Numbered from the stretch's first letter, positions 32,371-45,900 are shown. The stretch is DNA of 64,000 nt from Herpomyces periplanetae (GCA_009733715.1 WMKJ01000003.1:1-64000), one strand, 5' to 3'. The notes: generated by a model from the letters alone, not told the origin. A program made the numbers and translations.

Positions 32371-32487
32371 GTACGGCAGGCGGAATTCCCGCGTGGTCAC
32401 CCACCGCAGTACTACCCGCCCACTCGGGAGCTTAAGTATGGCGGAGCGGACGGGACGCCCTGTCCCCTCCCGGTTATGACCGTACGG
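32371..32487 (-). rRNA. 5S ribosomal RNA
   Basis: Reading on the minus strand, the mature RNA starts at about 32487 with GTACGGTCATAACC and ends at about 32371 with CCGTAC plus U residues, giving 117 bases. The two ends (GTACGG and CCGTAC) pair to form helix I. The internal promoter and loop regions are clear: CTTAAGCTCCCGAGTGGGC, then GGGTAGTACTGCGGTGGGTG, then ACCACGCGGGAATTCC, matching 5S box A, intermediate element and box C. A run of five T lies at 32368-32372 as the Pol III terminator, and a TATATT-like patch is about 25 bases upstream. One oddity is CTTAAGC where most 5S genes have GTTAAGC. It stands alone, with no other rRNA genes in the window. Confidence 0.92.
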
Positions 32488-35400
32488 CGGGAAGTGGAAA
32501 TATCAGTATATATTATACTAAACGAAAATAGATTCAGGATGTAGCGCAAATGCGGAGCGTTATAGGAAGTATTTTTAATGGACAAAAGAGAATTCGAGGA
32601 CTGAATTATTGGAAGCTGTACGGCATTTATACATTTTGCTACTCAAAGGAGTGCTCCGGTGTAAACTGGAAAATTTGATCTGTTCACAATTATGCCATAT
32701 ACCACCTTTGTAGCTATATCTTTTTCCCCAAAAAAGTCCAACGGCGATGCTCGCGCGCTAGCAAAATTGATTATAAATAAATATTTTCTTCCACATAACA
32801 CTGACTTATTAGTTGCCGTAACATCAAAAGCTAGCATCAATGAAATTCAATTCCGAAGAATCCTGTTTTTAGATTTACAGGCCGGAGACATATAGCGTGT
32901 AAAACATTGGGCTGCTAGTCTATTTGTATTGTGCATATTCCATTATCAAGCTTTTGGAAATTTTAACCCTTAAACGACTATTCTTGATATTTCCTTTTCA
33001 ATGTTGGTAAAGGAAGATAAAATTTGGCAGTTTGTTCATAATAAACACTTGATATTTACATTTTGCTGAACTTTGTCAAACCGGCCAGCTGGCTTTTGCC
33101 ATTCAAGTTTGCCGTGAAAATTCCGTGGTGAAAATATTTCATAATTTTTTCTTGCCATTTGTCTGTATTTCAGTTTGCATTATGAGCAGCGATTCCATCA
33201 ACTATATATCTCATTAAAGCAAAGCTTAGATAGTTTATAATACGTATTTATTAATCTAGAAATTTTGCATTTAGATCTTTGGTGTGTTCAAGGCTTTGAA
33301 GCATACTGCCACTTTTTCCAAGGCTTAATGAAACTTGAAATTAATTATTCAATACAAACCACGTATACAAAACTTAAAATAATCTCCAATTTTTATACTT
33401 TCATCTTCTGATTCATACTCACCCAAGGCTAAAAAATTTTACCTGTGTACTCATACCACGATGGTAATCTTGTGCGAAGAAATTAGGAAGGGTGACATGT
33501 TAATTGAAAATTTCAATAGGAATGAAGTAGTTTGTGATCAAAGAAAATATGAGCACATCTGAAGTTTGCTGATTTACTTCTATCATGCTTTAAGTATGAA
33601 TATTCCCATTCGTAGAGAAAAATTAATCATGGTCGATGTTTTGTTAATTACACTTTTGAATATTCAGCGTCAGACGTGACGATGTACTTGACTCGATAAC
33701 TAGGGGGTAATTATTGAAAAAATACCCTTTTATGGTTAAAAGAAACTTGCTGAATATCGTTCGTGATAATTGATGAGCATTTGGAGGAAGATATACTTGT
33801 CTAATTCTGAAATGGTCTAGTTACTAGAGTATACTTAGATTTACTTATTGTAAAATGGCTATTTTTCATCGAAATGTTACATTAAGATTTTAACTTACCT
33901 TAAACTATTACTTCAAAAAAACTTATTTGTATATTATGTATAAGTTGAGAGCATTGTGCTCGCAAAAATTAGTGATTTAATCCTTCAAATATGAGCCATG
34001 AGAATAAATATCCTAAACATAATTTCATCATGCACGATTATTTTAATAAATTTTGAAAATTCTGCGTGAACTCTTAACAGTGCTTAAGCCGAGAAAGATA
34101 AAATACGGGCTATATTTTTTGAATATAATACAATAATTAATGGTAAAGATTCCTCTAAAAATAAAACTACATAAAATATTTACAAATTTACAGATGGGTT
34201 TTTCTGTAACTTGCACATGAGTATCCCTAAACATGTGAGTATAAATTTGATATGTAAAATGCTGCCCAATGATCCGCAAGGAAGATTTTTTGGATATTAT
34301 TTCTGTAGGTGGTCATTAATGCACTTCACTAAGAGCATAGCTGCATAAAATTTATAATTATATGTGGATATATTGTTAAATCAAGAAAGTTTAAACGACA
34401 ATAATTATGAATTACGTTTCTTTTCTATTTACATTAGCTCTATAAAAGGTTAATTAGAGTTATCATTCTATAATTGTTGGGCCATATTACTTGGAAGAAT
34501 AACATGAATTTTTCTTTTTCTGGATTCTAGAAAAGCTTACACCATACTTTCTCTTGAGAAATCTATCCATAAACCATTCTTCTTGTATACTTAATGATTC
34601 GAATTCATCACTTGTGATATATTTTGGTATATTTACTAAGACAATTAAATTTTCTAAGTATTCTGAAAATTGGAGTTACGAGCAAAATGTTTCCCATAAG
34701 ACAAAGTTACTGTAAGATTTCTAGATTTCTAATGAAATTGAAATAAAGGAATTTTTCGCTTGAGGTCGACGATAAACGGAAATATCTATTAGGCTTGAGT
34801 ATATCATTGAACTTATGATAAAAAAATGCATGAAGTTTGATGACTCTATTATTAAACTTCATTATGCTCATTTATATTGATACAGAGTATATATACTGGA
34901 GTATTTCATAAAGATACTAAACTGTTCAAGGCAAGTATTTCAAGAAAATTTTAGGGATGGGAAATTTAATCTAGGGAAACAATATTTTACAAATAGATAA
35001 CGTTATAACTTCACGAAAATTTTTAAAAACATTAGTGATTGAGTTTTGTGTAGTACTAAACTGGAATAAGTCTAAATTTATTGTTAAAGAATTCAATTTA
35101 TATTCTCGTGGTATGTTTATTTTTTTAATCCTTGAAATAATCAAGCCTAAAAGGTATATTAATTAACTTACTGAATTAAATAAAGGGAAAAATGAGTATC
35201 TACACTTGAACAACCTGGGCAAACTAACTTCAAATTTGGCTAATTCTTCTTGTTAAATTGAGAGCAAGCTTGTAATAAAACATCAAAATCCAGGAAATTT
35301 TATTCGAATAAATTTCTACTTCAGTCCATTGAAAATTTTTATAGGTGAACTAAATAAAGTTAAACTGGCATTTTCTATTCTTCTGTCAATGGAGCTTAAA

Positions 35401-36014
35401 TACATTGGATTGGTCTAGTTTTAAAAAAAGGAATTGTTTAGACTTATGAAAAATTGGAGTGTGAAGAAAATCATGGAGTTCTTTTGCAAATAAATAATTA
35501 TATTAAAATAAATTGCATTATTATTAAACGAAATTTCTGGAGAGGCGATTGAAAGTCTATAACGTTGACCTATATACATTAGTATGATTAGTTTTATGCA
35601 TGGCAATTCAAGATACATTTAATACGTTATATAATTAGCGGAAGTGGAAACTTTACAATACTTAGAAACTATCTTACAATATTAATTCATCTTGAACACT
35701 TAACGTGGTATTACTGAAAATTTATGTTAAATAAAGAATCCAGAAAGGCTTCCTATGTGACAACAATTTATACCTACTGGTTCTACTATGCTGATAAGTA
35801 TAACTCGAGGCTAATGTCACTTTATGATCATTATATAGCATAGTTTAGCCTTATTACTAGAAATCATTTTGGCATTTACTCTTTGAACTTTTATTAAAGT
35901 AAATCGTGGACTTAGTTCATGAAAGTCAGTTTTGACGAGTTCGAAATTTTTTAATAGCTACTACGACATAATATTTCTTAACTTTGAAAGCCAAATGAAA
36001 GTGCATATTTGAAA
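32488..36014. other. AT-rich intergenic DNA
   Basis: About 3.5 kb of AT-rich sequence. A plus-strand frame of 67 codons at 32,692-32,895 sits in a locally GC-richer patch (GGCGATGCTCGCGCG near 32,740), but the product is not recognised. The rest shows only short chance frames. No tRNA gene or clear repeat was found by eye. Confidence 0.45.
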
Positions 36015-37733
36015 ATGTACGGAATATTATTCCTCCAATCTATTGTTCTATATCTTTTGTTTATGAAAAACTATGCGCAATCAAACGATAAACAGGAGCC
36101 AATTGACCTTTCAACGCATTCAACTACCTCCAAACGGAGAGAATATTGGAATTTAATTCGCCATTATACTCGTGATGAAGAAGATAATAAAATTATATAT
36201 CATCAACTGTATTCAATAAACATAGAACCTGATTCAAAGGAAACAACAATTCGTATACAACATGAATCGCCAACCCGAAATACTTACTCAATAACAGAAG
36301 AGGCTGGACAAACGTCAAATGTTGTTCGCCAAGTTTCACCACATGAATTGGGATCATCAAAATCGTCTCCATCATCTCTGTTGGCCGTAATTCAATTTCC
36401 GAATGCCATACAAACTGAAGATGAAAATGGAACTCTAATAAGGGGATCTACTGTACATATTAGAGAAGGTGGAATAAATAAGACAAAACCAAATACTTTG
36501 GAAAAACCAACACAAAAAAATACAAAAAATAAGGTTCAGCAGCCTACAGAGTTATCGGGTAGTTTAAAGAATCAAAGAGGACCTAGTCGTGGTAAATTAT
36601 CAACTTATTCTGAGTTAGATGAAACGAATGAAGAAAGTTTCTCAACACTTTCAAAATTTCGCAAACGAATATCTCAAAAACTTGCCCAAGATAGTGCTAA
36701 AGCACAAACTTCTACTAAATCAAATCCGGAACCATCACGAGTGCCAGCCTCAACCTCAATTCAAAATTTAAACGATGGTAAATCACCATCGATATTATCG
36801 GCAGCACTCAATAACCCTTCAGAGTTACCTATACCTAGTACCTCTACAGCTTCGCATCACAAACTTGGTGTAAACGCTGGAGAGCATGACAAATTGGTTA
36901 AACATACAGCTCTTGATAATGATGAACCCGGCTCAAAAAAGATTCGACCTAACTTTCCCTCCAATTTTAGTATTTCACAAGACATTCAAAACATTCTTAG
37001 AGATTTTAATTCTAATTCTAATGCTAATGCTTTAGAAAAAGAATCCGCGGCTTCACCAAGTTCTAACAGTAAAATACAAGAACCTCACAATGCCATTCAA
37101 TCAACTGTAATATCAGATTTGCAAGGGCTACAACTTCAACAAGTTATGCTAACGGTCGCTGAACAATTATATTATTTTAAAGCCATTAAAATTGCTGGCC
37201 ATAATTATCCACCACAATTTGATGATAGTACTTATCTTACAGTAACCTCTTCCGGTGTGCTATCAGTTATTGGCAATATAAAACCTAAATGTATTAACAC
37301 TCGGTAAGTTCAATAAAATTCTTAAAACTTTCTATCTAACTTTTCAGTCAATCGAATCAACACTGGAAATTTTACTTCGATGAAAAAAATTATTTATATG
37401 CTTTTTTCAAAGATCCTGTAACTACAAGTAAGATAAAATTTCTTTCGATATATCGATATAATTGCTAATCCTTAATTTCCAGGACCTTTTTTTCTTTCTA
37501 GTAATTCGCAACATCTTGTACAAGATCGTCGTTTGCGAATTAATGATCTTGATCCATTTAACCTCTATGAATTTTATAAATATGGTAATAATTTACTTTT
37601 ATCTATTTCTAGACAGTTAAACTTGAACTTCTGTCGTACCAAAAATGACATATACAACTTTAATATTAAAATGCATAATAAGGATTGTCTCAAGTTTAGG
37701 GTCACCATAGTATTGGCAGATAGGGATGTGTAA
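36015..37733 (+). CDS. Predicted secreted protein of unknown family
   Basis: Three exons (36015-37303, 37348-37427, 37483-37733) join in phase across introns of 44 and 55 bases, giving 539 residues. The first intron has a GTAAGT donor and a TTTTCAG acceptor, and the second has a TTGCTAATC-like branch site. The N terminus MYGILFLQSIVLYLLFMKNY is a good signal peptide with likely cleavage after AQS near residue 21-23. Residues 25-360 are Ser/Thr/Asn/Lys/Glu-rich and probably disordered. The C-terminal 180 residues are more ordered, starting with an LQQVMLTVAEQLYYFKA helix and continuing with aromatic-rich strands and three scattered cysteines. No known domain, transmembrane segment or GPI signal is evident. 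It is the only intact-looking protein gene in the AT-rich half of the window, a setting typical of effector-like genes in host-associated fungi. That role is inference. Confidence 0.75.
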
Positions 37734-39550
37734 AATCCTATCAGTTGTTCTTTTTTATCCTTATTATTCCTATATCAATATTGAGTATTACCAGGTGGAA
37801 AATTAATAGTTTAAAGGATAAATGGAATATATTAAACATGTAACTTCAAATATGAAAAATTTAGCAATATAATCTTTTAAATTATCTAAACACAACGAAT
37901 CATTATTTACATTTCTATTTATTTTATACTTTAAATTCCCTGTTTGATTTCTTTTTCTATATACATAAATTGACGTCTCATAATTGTGTTCGAAATAGTT
38001 TCCATCTTCTTTTATACTCCAAACAATTATTTCATGAACCATTAATGATATTATTTAAAACTATTACCTTATATCGGCTAAATTTCTTTATCTGTATTCT
38101 TAAAAAGTTAAACTTTTCCCTTGCCAAACACTCTTCCCTGTACTACTCTGATTATTTCTTGTAACCCGCAGGGCTACTTCGGCGGAATATTTCACCATCC
38201 ATCAGCACACATAAAAACTTTAAATACACTATATCAGGCCACATTAATAAATTTCACAAGCCCTTGATGAAAAGAACATCAGAATCACGTAAACTGAGCA
38301 AGCGAATAACAAACTAATGTAGAATTTAGTCTAATATACTATCAAAATTATTCTCAAAAGTTTACATCTTCAAAATATGATTCATTTTTGACCAATTTCT
38401 CTAAAATAAATACCCTCATCCAATGCCTTTATTTAAAAAAGGCTAGAAAACCACGTTTTTTAATACCTTACCCTTCAAATCTTCACAAACTTTCCATATA
38501 CGTTTAAATTATATTATTAAAAGCATCAAACTTATTCTAAATGATTATATAATCTTTACAAACAATCTCATGGTAAATATCTCATGGCTTCACCAAAATT
38601 TCCTAAATAAAAGCTTTTCTAGGTAATTGGAACTTTCAGCTTGCATCTTTAAAATATCTTCCTCTCCATTGGATATCCCATGACTAAGCTTTCACGTAAT
38701 TCAACATACCGCTTTCGTTTTTTAAGCCACTGATACTGTGAAAATCTTCGATAATTCTAGGAAAATTATATTTAAACAATTGTATGCCCCCTTGAGGTGT
38801 ATGTCTTGCTATAGATGGATACTTGTCAAGGCAAACAGATATATTCTTACAATTCCTGCGAAATGAAGAATGGCATAAAAGAAAAGTCACTTTTCATGAA
38901 CATACTATCAACTCTGCTCATAAACTATTATCCGAATCTCAGAGAGCCTCTCACTTTGTTATATCCTGAAGTAATATCCCTTTAGAGGTTGATATCAACA
39001 GTACATAAAATATACAGCCAGAGTGTCATCTTAAGATCCTTCTGTTTTTAGTAGAGTGCAAGACAAGACATATTGTCTAGAAAGAGGACAACCAAATAAG
39101 CTGAAGAACATAATGGTGATGGGCAAGTGAAGGGATAAACATTGATTATTTTCTAAGTTTATAACAAAACCACGGTGGCAACTGCTGAAATATGAAACTG
39201 AATAAGCGCTCTACCAAGCGGGTAGCTTCACTATCGTGTTCGCTGTTAGCGAATATTCACGAATGACACTAAAAATATCTTATTACATAATTGTGGAAGC
39301 TGAAGCAATTATTAGTAAAACAATAAACATGTCTCGCTTAGCTAGCATAAGACATCAATTACTATTCAACCTTTTGTTGATGCCAAATTTTGTCTATTTA
39401 TACTCTGACTCTCCCGGATTCTATCGATTAAGAAATGTTAATTTTGGTATGTGTGTGTGTGTGTGTGTGGTTTTCGTTTAATTTACAAAAACAGGAAATT
39501 TAATACAATCTCGCTTAAATTTTCTTAATTTGATCTAAGGGGTCAGTGTT
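37734..39550. other. AT-rich intergenic DNA
   Basis: No coding region or RNA gene is recognised. A short GT microsatellite (about ten units) lies at about 39,449-39,469. Confidence 0.45.
39449..39469 (+). repeat. GT dinucleotide repeat
   Basis: This is a run of alternating T and G of about ten units. It has no visible relation to a gene. Confidence 0.85.
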
Positions 39551-39559
39551 ATACACACT

Positions 39560-40150
39560 CAATGTGTCAGGGTTTACTTTGCAAACAGATACTATAATTG
39601 TAATAATGGGTGAAGTAGCTAGAATCACTTCAAAATAGCATTATGTAAGATCTACTTGAGCAAGTGGACAGGATAACAACCTGATAAGCATTGTAACTAT
39701 ACCAATAATAGTGTCGACTGGACAACAGATATAATTCCATGCAAATTTCGCAACAGGAAAAGAGTATACAATCATTGCTTTATCAACTTTTGAACTAGAA
39801 GTCAAAGAGAAAAGAATAAAGATGACCCCCTTGAGCAAGTTTTCATTGGAATCTCAGACATCATAAATATACAAGATGGTCAAGTCAATTCAATACAAAA
39901 CAAAGTTATCTCAACCATCTCTACGCGTACGTATTTCCAAGTCGCTTCACTGGATTTTCATTTCGTAAAATTGAAATTCAATTCGTAGTTGTAATTATAA
40001 TCGAATTCAATGTTCTGGTATTATCACAAATGCGCGTCAGTGTCCTAACACTCATTATACATGTGAATAGCACATTTCTACTGATGCCCATTCAATTAGG
40101 ACATGAGATTTCGTGAAGCTGCTTCCTACTTTTCTTTCATGCGCATTAAG
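39560..40150 (-). mobile_element. Fossil LTR-like repeat, copy A
   Basis: In reverse orientation this stretch matches, with much divergence, stretches at about 42.2-42.9, 51.0-51.7, 55.5-55.9 and 60.6-61.3 kb. Shared landmarks include GTGTCGACTGGACAACAG at 39711 (compare GTGTCGACCAGACAACA at 55544) and the word AAATGTGCTATTCACATG on the reverse strand. Because the copy at 60.6-61.3 kb sits just left of a Ty3/gypsy coding fossil, these are probably old solo LTRs. Boundaries are approximate. Confidence 0.5.
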
Positions 40151-40569
40151 GCATTTGACCATGTAATCCTCATGTCATTTTATTAATTGAAATACGATTC
40201 GGCAGGCTAGCTGTTAACTCCTTGCATGGATTGTGTTACACACAATGCTACTACGATAGTCTACACTATTCGGAAAGAAAGCAATAATGTACACGCATCA
40301 TGTGATCAGTGCCAACTGAACCTGAAGATTCCACGTGATATATCACAAAGTGAATCTGTTCAGCAAATACATACCACAAGTGATTTCTTCACGTCAATAT
40401 GCAACATTTATTATTAAAATTACTATGTCCACTTTTACACTCGCGAATTTTAATTAACGAAGCTTACTAACTGTGACCTCGATTTTAGTCTTTAAAAGAA
40501 GTCTTAACCTTATCTTTGAAGTAAACAGAATCAACCGACTTGCCTTTTGCCGTTTTTCATATAAGTTTT

Positions 40570-40732
40570 GTCTGGAATACTATAAGCCTTGTCTATTTAG
40601 CATTTATCAGCGCATTATTTGAAATATTTACATAATTCAGCGCAAAATACGTAGAAGTACTAATTTACCACTCATACAGAACTCTTCTCACATGTTGTAT
40701 TACAATTAGCATATCAGTCACGCTTGGCTGTA
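40570..40732 (+). repeat. Inverted repeat, left arm
   Basis: This arm of about 160 bases matches the reverse complement of 41236-41400 with roughly 20 mismatches and no gaps by eye. Its best-conserved parts are ATTATTTGAAATATTT and AATTCAGCGCAAAATACG. See the right arm for context. Confidence 0.8.
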
Positions 40733-41235
40733 GTTATTATGAGTTGACTATGGTTTGTTTATATTTAGATAGCTTGTTTGTCACATTTTAGTTTGTATTC
40801 AATATACATTTTTGATTTTGCCCTATACTCCTTGAATTCACGCGGTTTACTGTTTTGTTTTTGGTCTTATGTCTCTGCATTGTTCTTAGTCTCCTTTTAG
40901 TAGTTAAACCACTCTGATAAAAGAACAAAAAAATTAAAATCCAAAGTTTGGGTCTCTAAGTCAAATATGTTCTTAAGATCAGAGGGAATTACTTTGTACA
41001 ATTACTACTTTAGCTTACTAAAAGGTGCTGAGCGGCTACGAGATTTCGTATGCGTTTTTTATCAATCTATGTTAGCTGAATGTGAAGTATTATTGTGCAG
41101 ACATAGAGCAAAAAGAAAAAAAGGCATAAATTCTAGGTGTATAGGAAAGAATGAATGAGATGTGTACTAAATACAAATTGAGATGGGGAAAGCAAGTTAT
41201 CAATGTATCAGAAAAACATATTCAACTCAAGAAAT
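40733..41235. other. Spacer of the inverted repeat
   Basis: About 500 bases lie between the two arms. No transposase or other protein is recognised. The patch at about 40,780-40,830 resembles a patch at about 44,488-44,530 (shared AATATA.ATTTTTGATTT), so the spacer itself is made of dispersed repeat sequence. Confidence 0.5.
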
Positions 41236-41400
41236 AAAGCTAAGCGTGTGTAATAAGCTAATTGTGGTACAACATGTGAGAAGAGTTCTGCATGAGTGGT
41301 AAGCTAATACTACTTCGTATTTTGCGCTGAATTATTTAAATATTTCAAATAATGTGCTGATAAATGCTAGAAAGACAAGGCGTGTAGTATTCCAAATAAA
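41236..41400 (-). repeat. Inverted repeat, right arm
   Basis: This is the reverse-complement partner of 40570-40732. The whole structure, about 830 bases, could be a foldback-type or non-autonomous inverted-repeat element, or two repeat copies that landed in opposite orientation. I saw no clear target-site duplication. Confidence 0.8.
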
Positions 41401-42160
41401 TGTTAAATGAATGATTAAGAATGGCAAGAGCATTGATTCATACTATTTTTTTACTGATTATTACCTACTATTATATTTTTAATGCCATTCATAAACGTTC
41501 GCTTATCGTAAACACGATAATAGATGCGCCTGTTTTCTAATATAATTATACACTGAAATTTAAACATTATTATACTTAACTTGCGGCCAACGACAAGATA
41601 TAATGAGCACATAAATAATTTTGTAGTTGCACAGTAATTTAGTGAAATGATGATGGGATTGAACACAAGTAACGTTTCTCGAACTTAAGGACAAGTTCAA
41701 TTCTCAGACTGGCCTTTGAATTGTTTATTTTTGGCAATTTATTTATCAACAAGTAGGACCATCCAGCTAAATACAGGATGGGTATTGACATAATTTGAAA
41801 GATATCCTACAAAAAAAGAAGTCTACATATATAAACAAAACAAGTAATGTGAAATCTTTTTACGATTGACAATTTGGAAAGTGATAAGTGGGGTGTTGTG
41901 TTTTTTATAGTTAGTCAGGAGTGTGACATGACATCACGAAACTACTTATTTATATTGTATCTTCCAAACTTGATGGTAAAAATATGCCATTAGAGTTTGT
42001 ATTTATTTCGAAGAAAAAAACATCAAACGTTTAACGCAAATGCTTTATACTGCTAAGAAGATGGTAAGAAACATCAAATTATCTTCTTTACAACACTTTG
42101 GAACAATTTACTACCATTAGTGATCGTAGTATAAATATTTAGCCAGTAGTTCTACGGAAA
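41401..42160. other. AT-rich DNA with weak repeat similarity
   Basis: No gene is recognised. The word GCACATAAATAATTTTGTAG at about 41,608 recurs in similar form near 44,704 (GTGCATAAATAATTTTGT), which suggests another old dispersed repeat. Confidence 0.4.
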
Positions 42161-42960
42161 TATTAATTTTCACTCAGTCTAATGTAACGAGGAACTTACT
42201 CATGGCACGTATTCTCTAAGCATAACTGCTAAGTGACTCATCACAAGAAATGAACGCGCACCTGTGGATAAGACTCTCTACGAGCCATGCCAAAAATCTT
42301 CTTTCACGTGACTGTCAAGTAGCACGTTAGCGTGTATCATCACGTGTAATCCTTACATGGATACAACACTAATCATGTAATGCGTACGAATCTTTGTATA
42401 CGTCCCAAAAATGTGCTGTTCGCGTACTCAGTGAGTACCTTAGCATCTAGGTGTATTGGTAATACCCGAACATAAAATTTCGATTTTATCGCAATTCTGA
42501 ATTGTATTACAATGGCGTGACATAAAATCCTATGGAACGATTTAAGTGTAAACGCAAAAATTCCAAGGTAAATTAGACTCGGACGGAGATTATTTCACCA
42601 TGTCGTATATATAATATGTCCGAAATTCCAATGAAAACTAGGGTTTCGAGGTATCATTTTCCTACTCTTCTCTTTGTTGTCTCTATATGTTGTTGCTAAA
42701 GGATGGCTGTTCACTGTTTGTTGTGAAGTCAGCTTGAAACCATATATTTTGTCTACTTCACACCGATATTGGTATTGTTATTGTATTGATCTGGTTATTG
42801 TCCTGTGCATTTTGTAAAGTAGCTTCTGTACAGTCTGAGCTTCAAAATAATTGCAACTACTTCACCCGAAATCACAACTATATTGTTTGTTTACTAAATC
42901 TTGGCTTTTCCAAATACGATAATCTAAATTCTGATTGAGAGATAACCATAGGTCACCTTC
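42160..42960 (+). mobile_element. Fossil LTR-like repeat, copy B
   Basis: A member of the family described at 39.6-40.1 kb, in the forward orientation. Shared landmarks are AAATGTGCTGTTC at about 42,409 (also near 51,188), and GATATTGGTATTG near 42,766, which recurs near 61,150. It is strongly diverged from the other copies, so it is old. Confidence 0.5.
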
Positions 42961-45900
42961 ACATAACGTGGTCATCAGCAAAAGAGGGGGCTATCAGGAT
43001 TATTCGGCATCGATATAGTCCGGTTCAAGGGAGCAGTTACAGTCCAACGATTATATTTTGCCGTATTGAGTCGAAACAAAGCCTAATATTAAATTGATCA
43101 ATATTACCAATTGGAATACTTGAGATTTCCGGGTTTTAAATTTCAAACACTATATACTTAAACAGATGAAAATCATTTACAACCCCAGTAAAAATAGATT
43201 CAAAAGCACTTCATAGTTGATAATATTGAAATTCGGGGGAATTTTTTTATTTTCTAGGGTAGTAAAGTCAATTAATAATTTTCCATATTGTCTGGTTAAA
43301 TATAAATATCGTCAATACTATTTATCTAATATGTTACCTGATTGTTTTCAGAACTTTAATCTGATGCTTAAACATATATGGAGAGTGGTTATATAGTTAA
43401 GTGTCAATGGAACTATAAAAAATTACTAAAATACGAAATTACATGCACCAATAAATATACAAAATCCCGCTTTGGGTTTCTGTGGCATAACATTATATAT
43501 CTTCAATCCATTTTACACTTATTCGTAATTTTGTTCGTACTAAATACTTCTTTTCGCTGACAGTTTGTCTTTTCCCTTTCACAAATTAATATAGAAGAAG
43601 CCTGGAAACCGCATATTTCACATAAGAATTGTGTCAACTGCAGAAGAAATATAACTTTAGTGCAAAACACTATGAAGCAGCCTTTTTATGACATCGGTAA
43701 AAGCTGTTGACCATAAATTCACAGTGCATTAAGGTGATACGACTCCTCCTATCTGGCCCAATTTAATTTTTCGTTTTTGGATCTTTAGCATGATCATTTT
43801 TCAGACAAAAACTTTAAACCTCCGTCTTTTGTATTCCCATTGGCTGTCCCGAACACTGCTCAATTGGACACACATGCATTACTAATGGTTCTTAAACCGT
43901 TTTACTTGAAACAGAATTGGGGACAGGTAAACCACATACCACTCAAAAAAATACAAATTTTCGTCTAGCACACACAAAATATTTATCACTACTCAATTTT
44001 GATTATTCAGTATCGTAATAATTACTAATTTTGTTTAATGTACGTTGACTCTTTGTGACCCTATTAATCAAAATCTGTAATATTTTGGTATGTTTGTGCA
44101 GAGGTTTTGCTAAATTACCCAAAATAAAAATATTTACGAAGATCTCCTCTATTTTTTCGTTTTTAGTTTAATGAAACAAGGTATTTCATTCATTACCTTA
44201 TCATTGGAATCCTCTGTCCACACTTCATTCTTCGCAACTTTTAGCAAATCTTTACTGTGGCTTAAATTTTTTTGTATAAAAAGCATTTGTTTTAACACCT
44301 CGGTAGTAAAAAAATTAACCAAATTTATGGTAATAATTATTTTATAATTTTGTCTGAGATAACACTTTTTATATAAAACATTTACCATCCCCTTAACAGT
44401 ATTATTTTTTTTATGGAAAACTTGATTCTTAGTAATACTAACTTTTTATCTTTACAAAACTCTTATACTCGCGTGTATCACTCTGGTTTGTCGCGTAGTT
44501 CAATATAAATTTTTGATTTGGCCACAGTATTCTTATGTTTAGGCAACTTAGCCTTTTCCTTTTAACTTTTATTTAGTAGTCTTTTCTCCTCCATTTTGTC
44601 CTTTATTTCTTAAAATATCGTGTCTTACGTTTGAGATTTATATTTCGTGCTTCCACAGCAATTTCATTAGTTTCACGTGCAGCTAACATGGAATGATAAA
44701 AGGTGCATAAATAATTTTGTTACCACACAGTTCCTCATGACGAGCTGAATATTAAGGAGAAATCACTCGTAACAAGTATGCGCTAATAATGTACCTTTCC
44801 CATTATATCATGAGGAAGTAACATGTGATTCTTGCATCCTTTGCAAAATATTTTATTTCACTTTTCCTATCTTTGTTGTTTTGTTCTGTGCTTACACAAT
44901 TTTTTTACTGGTTTTCTGTTAGCAACTTAAACGTGACATTTCGCGAATGGTCTGTGCAGACTAAAAAATATTACATACATAATTTTGTAACGTCACAACA
45001 ACACACGAATAGGCAAAAACTAAAACTAGATACGAAAAACTAAAAATTTTCTTAAAGATATGCTATACTTACAGATCGAAACCATTTAATACTTTGTTAT
45101 TTATTAAATAGAGAGAATGTCCCATATATTAACAGTATTTATGGCCATAATTATAAAGTTTTGCTAACCAAAAACTCTGAAGAATATATAAGTTAAAAAG
45201 TGATGCGAAGATAAATCAAGAAATGTACCACCTAAAATTTTTAAATTAAAGTTTGAAAATATGCAAGAATTTAGAAAAAAGCCAATGTAAGTGAGATCTC
45301 GATAATATTTTTGTTTTGGTAAAATTTACTAAAGCTTGAGAGATTTTCACTAAATTGAAATTACTTGATCAGTAGATTCTTGATGATTAAACGAAATATA
45401 AACAAGGGTAGTCATAAGTGAGTGGTTGAAAAATAATAATTAATTAGAAGTTGATGTGTAATGTGCACTAAGCTTAATTAAATTTTTTCGACTAATAAAT
45501 GCAAAATATTCCCTGATTTTATACTAATTATTACTGCTTAATTATTACTCGTGGTTTCTCAATTATGGAATAGTTATACTGATATTATCTATATGGAAGC
45601 TCTTTGTTCTATTTTATTATTTTCCCAACTTCTGTAGAACATGTGCAGTTTGGCATTACTGATCATGTTGAAATTTGCATTTTAACAAACTAGTCTACTA
45701 AAAGTTGAGCATAGCACCATTATTATATATATGAATGAAATTATTTAGTTGTTTGTGATCGCCATGGAAATTTGTGACAAGGTGGAAGTTGTAACTGAAG
45801 TAGATTTTTGACTTTGTTATAGAAGCCACTCACATTAAGCCTGATTATTTAGGTACGGATTTGTTGCTCGTGGTTTTTTGTTTGTATATAGACATAAAAT

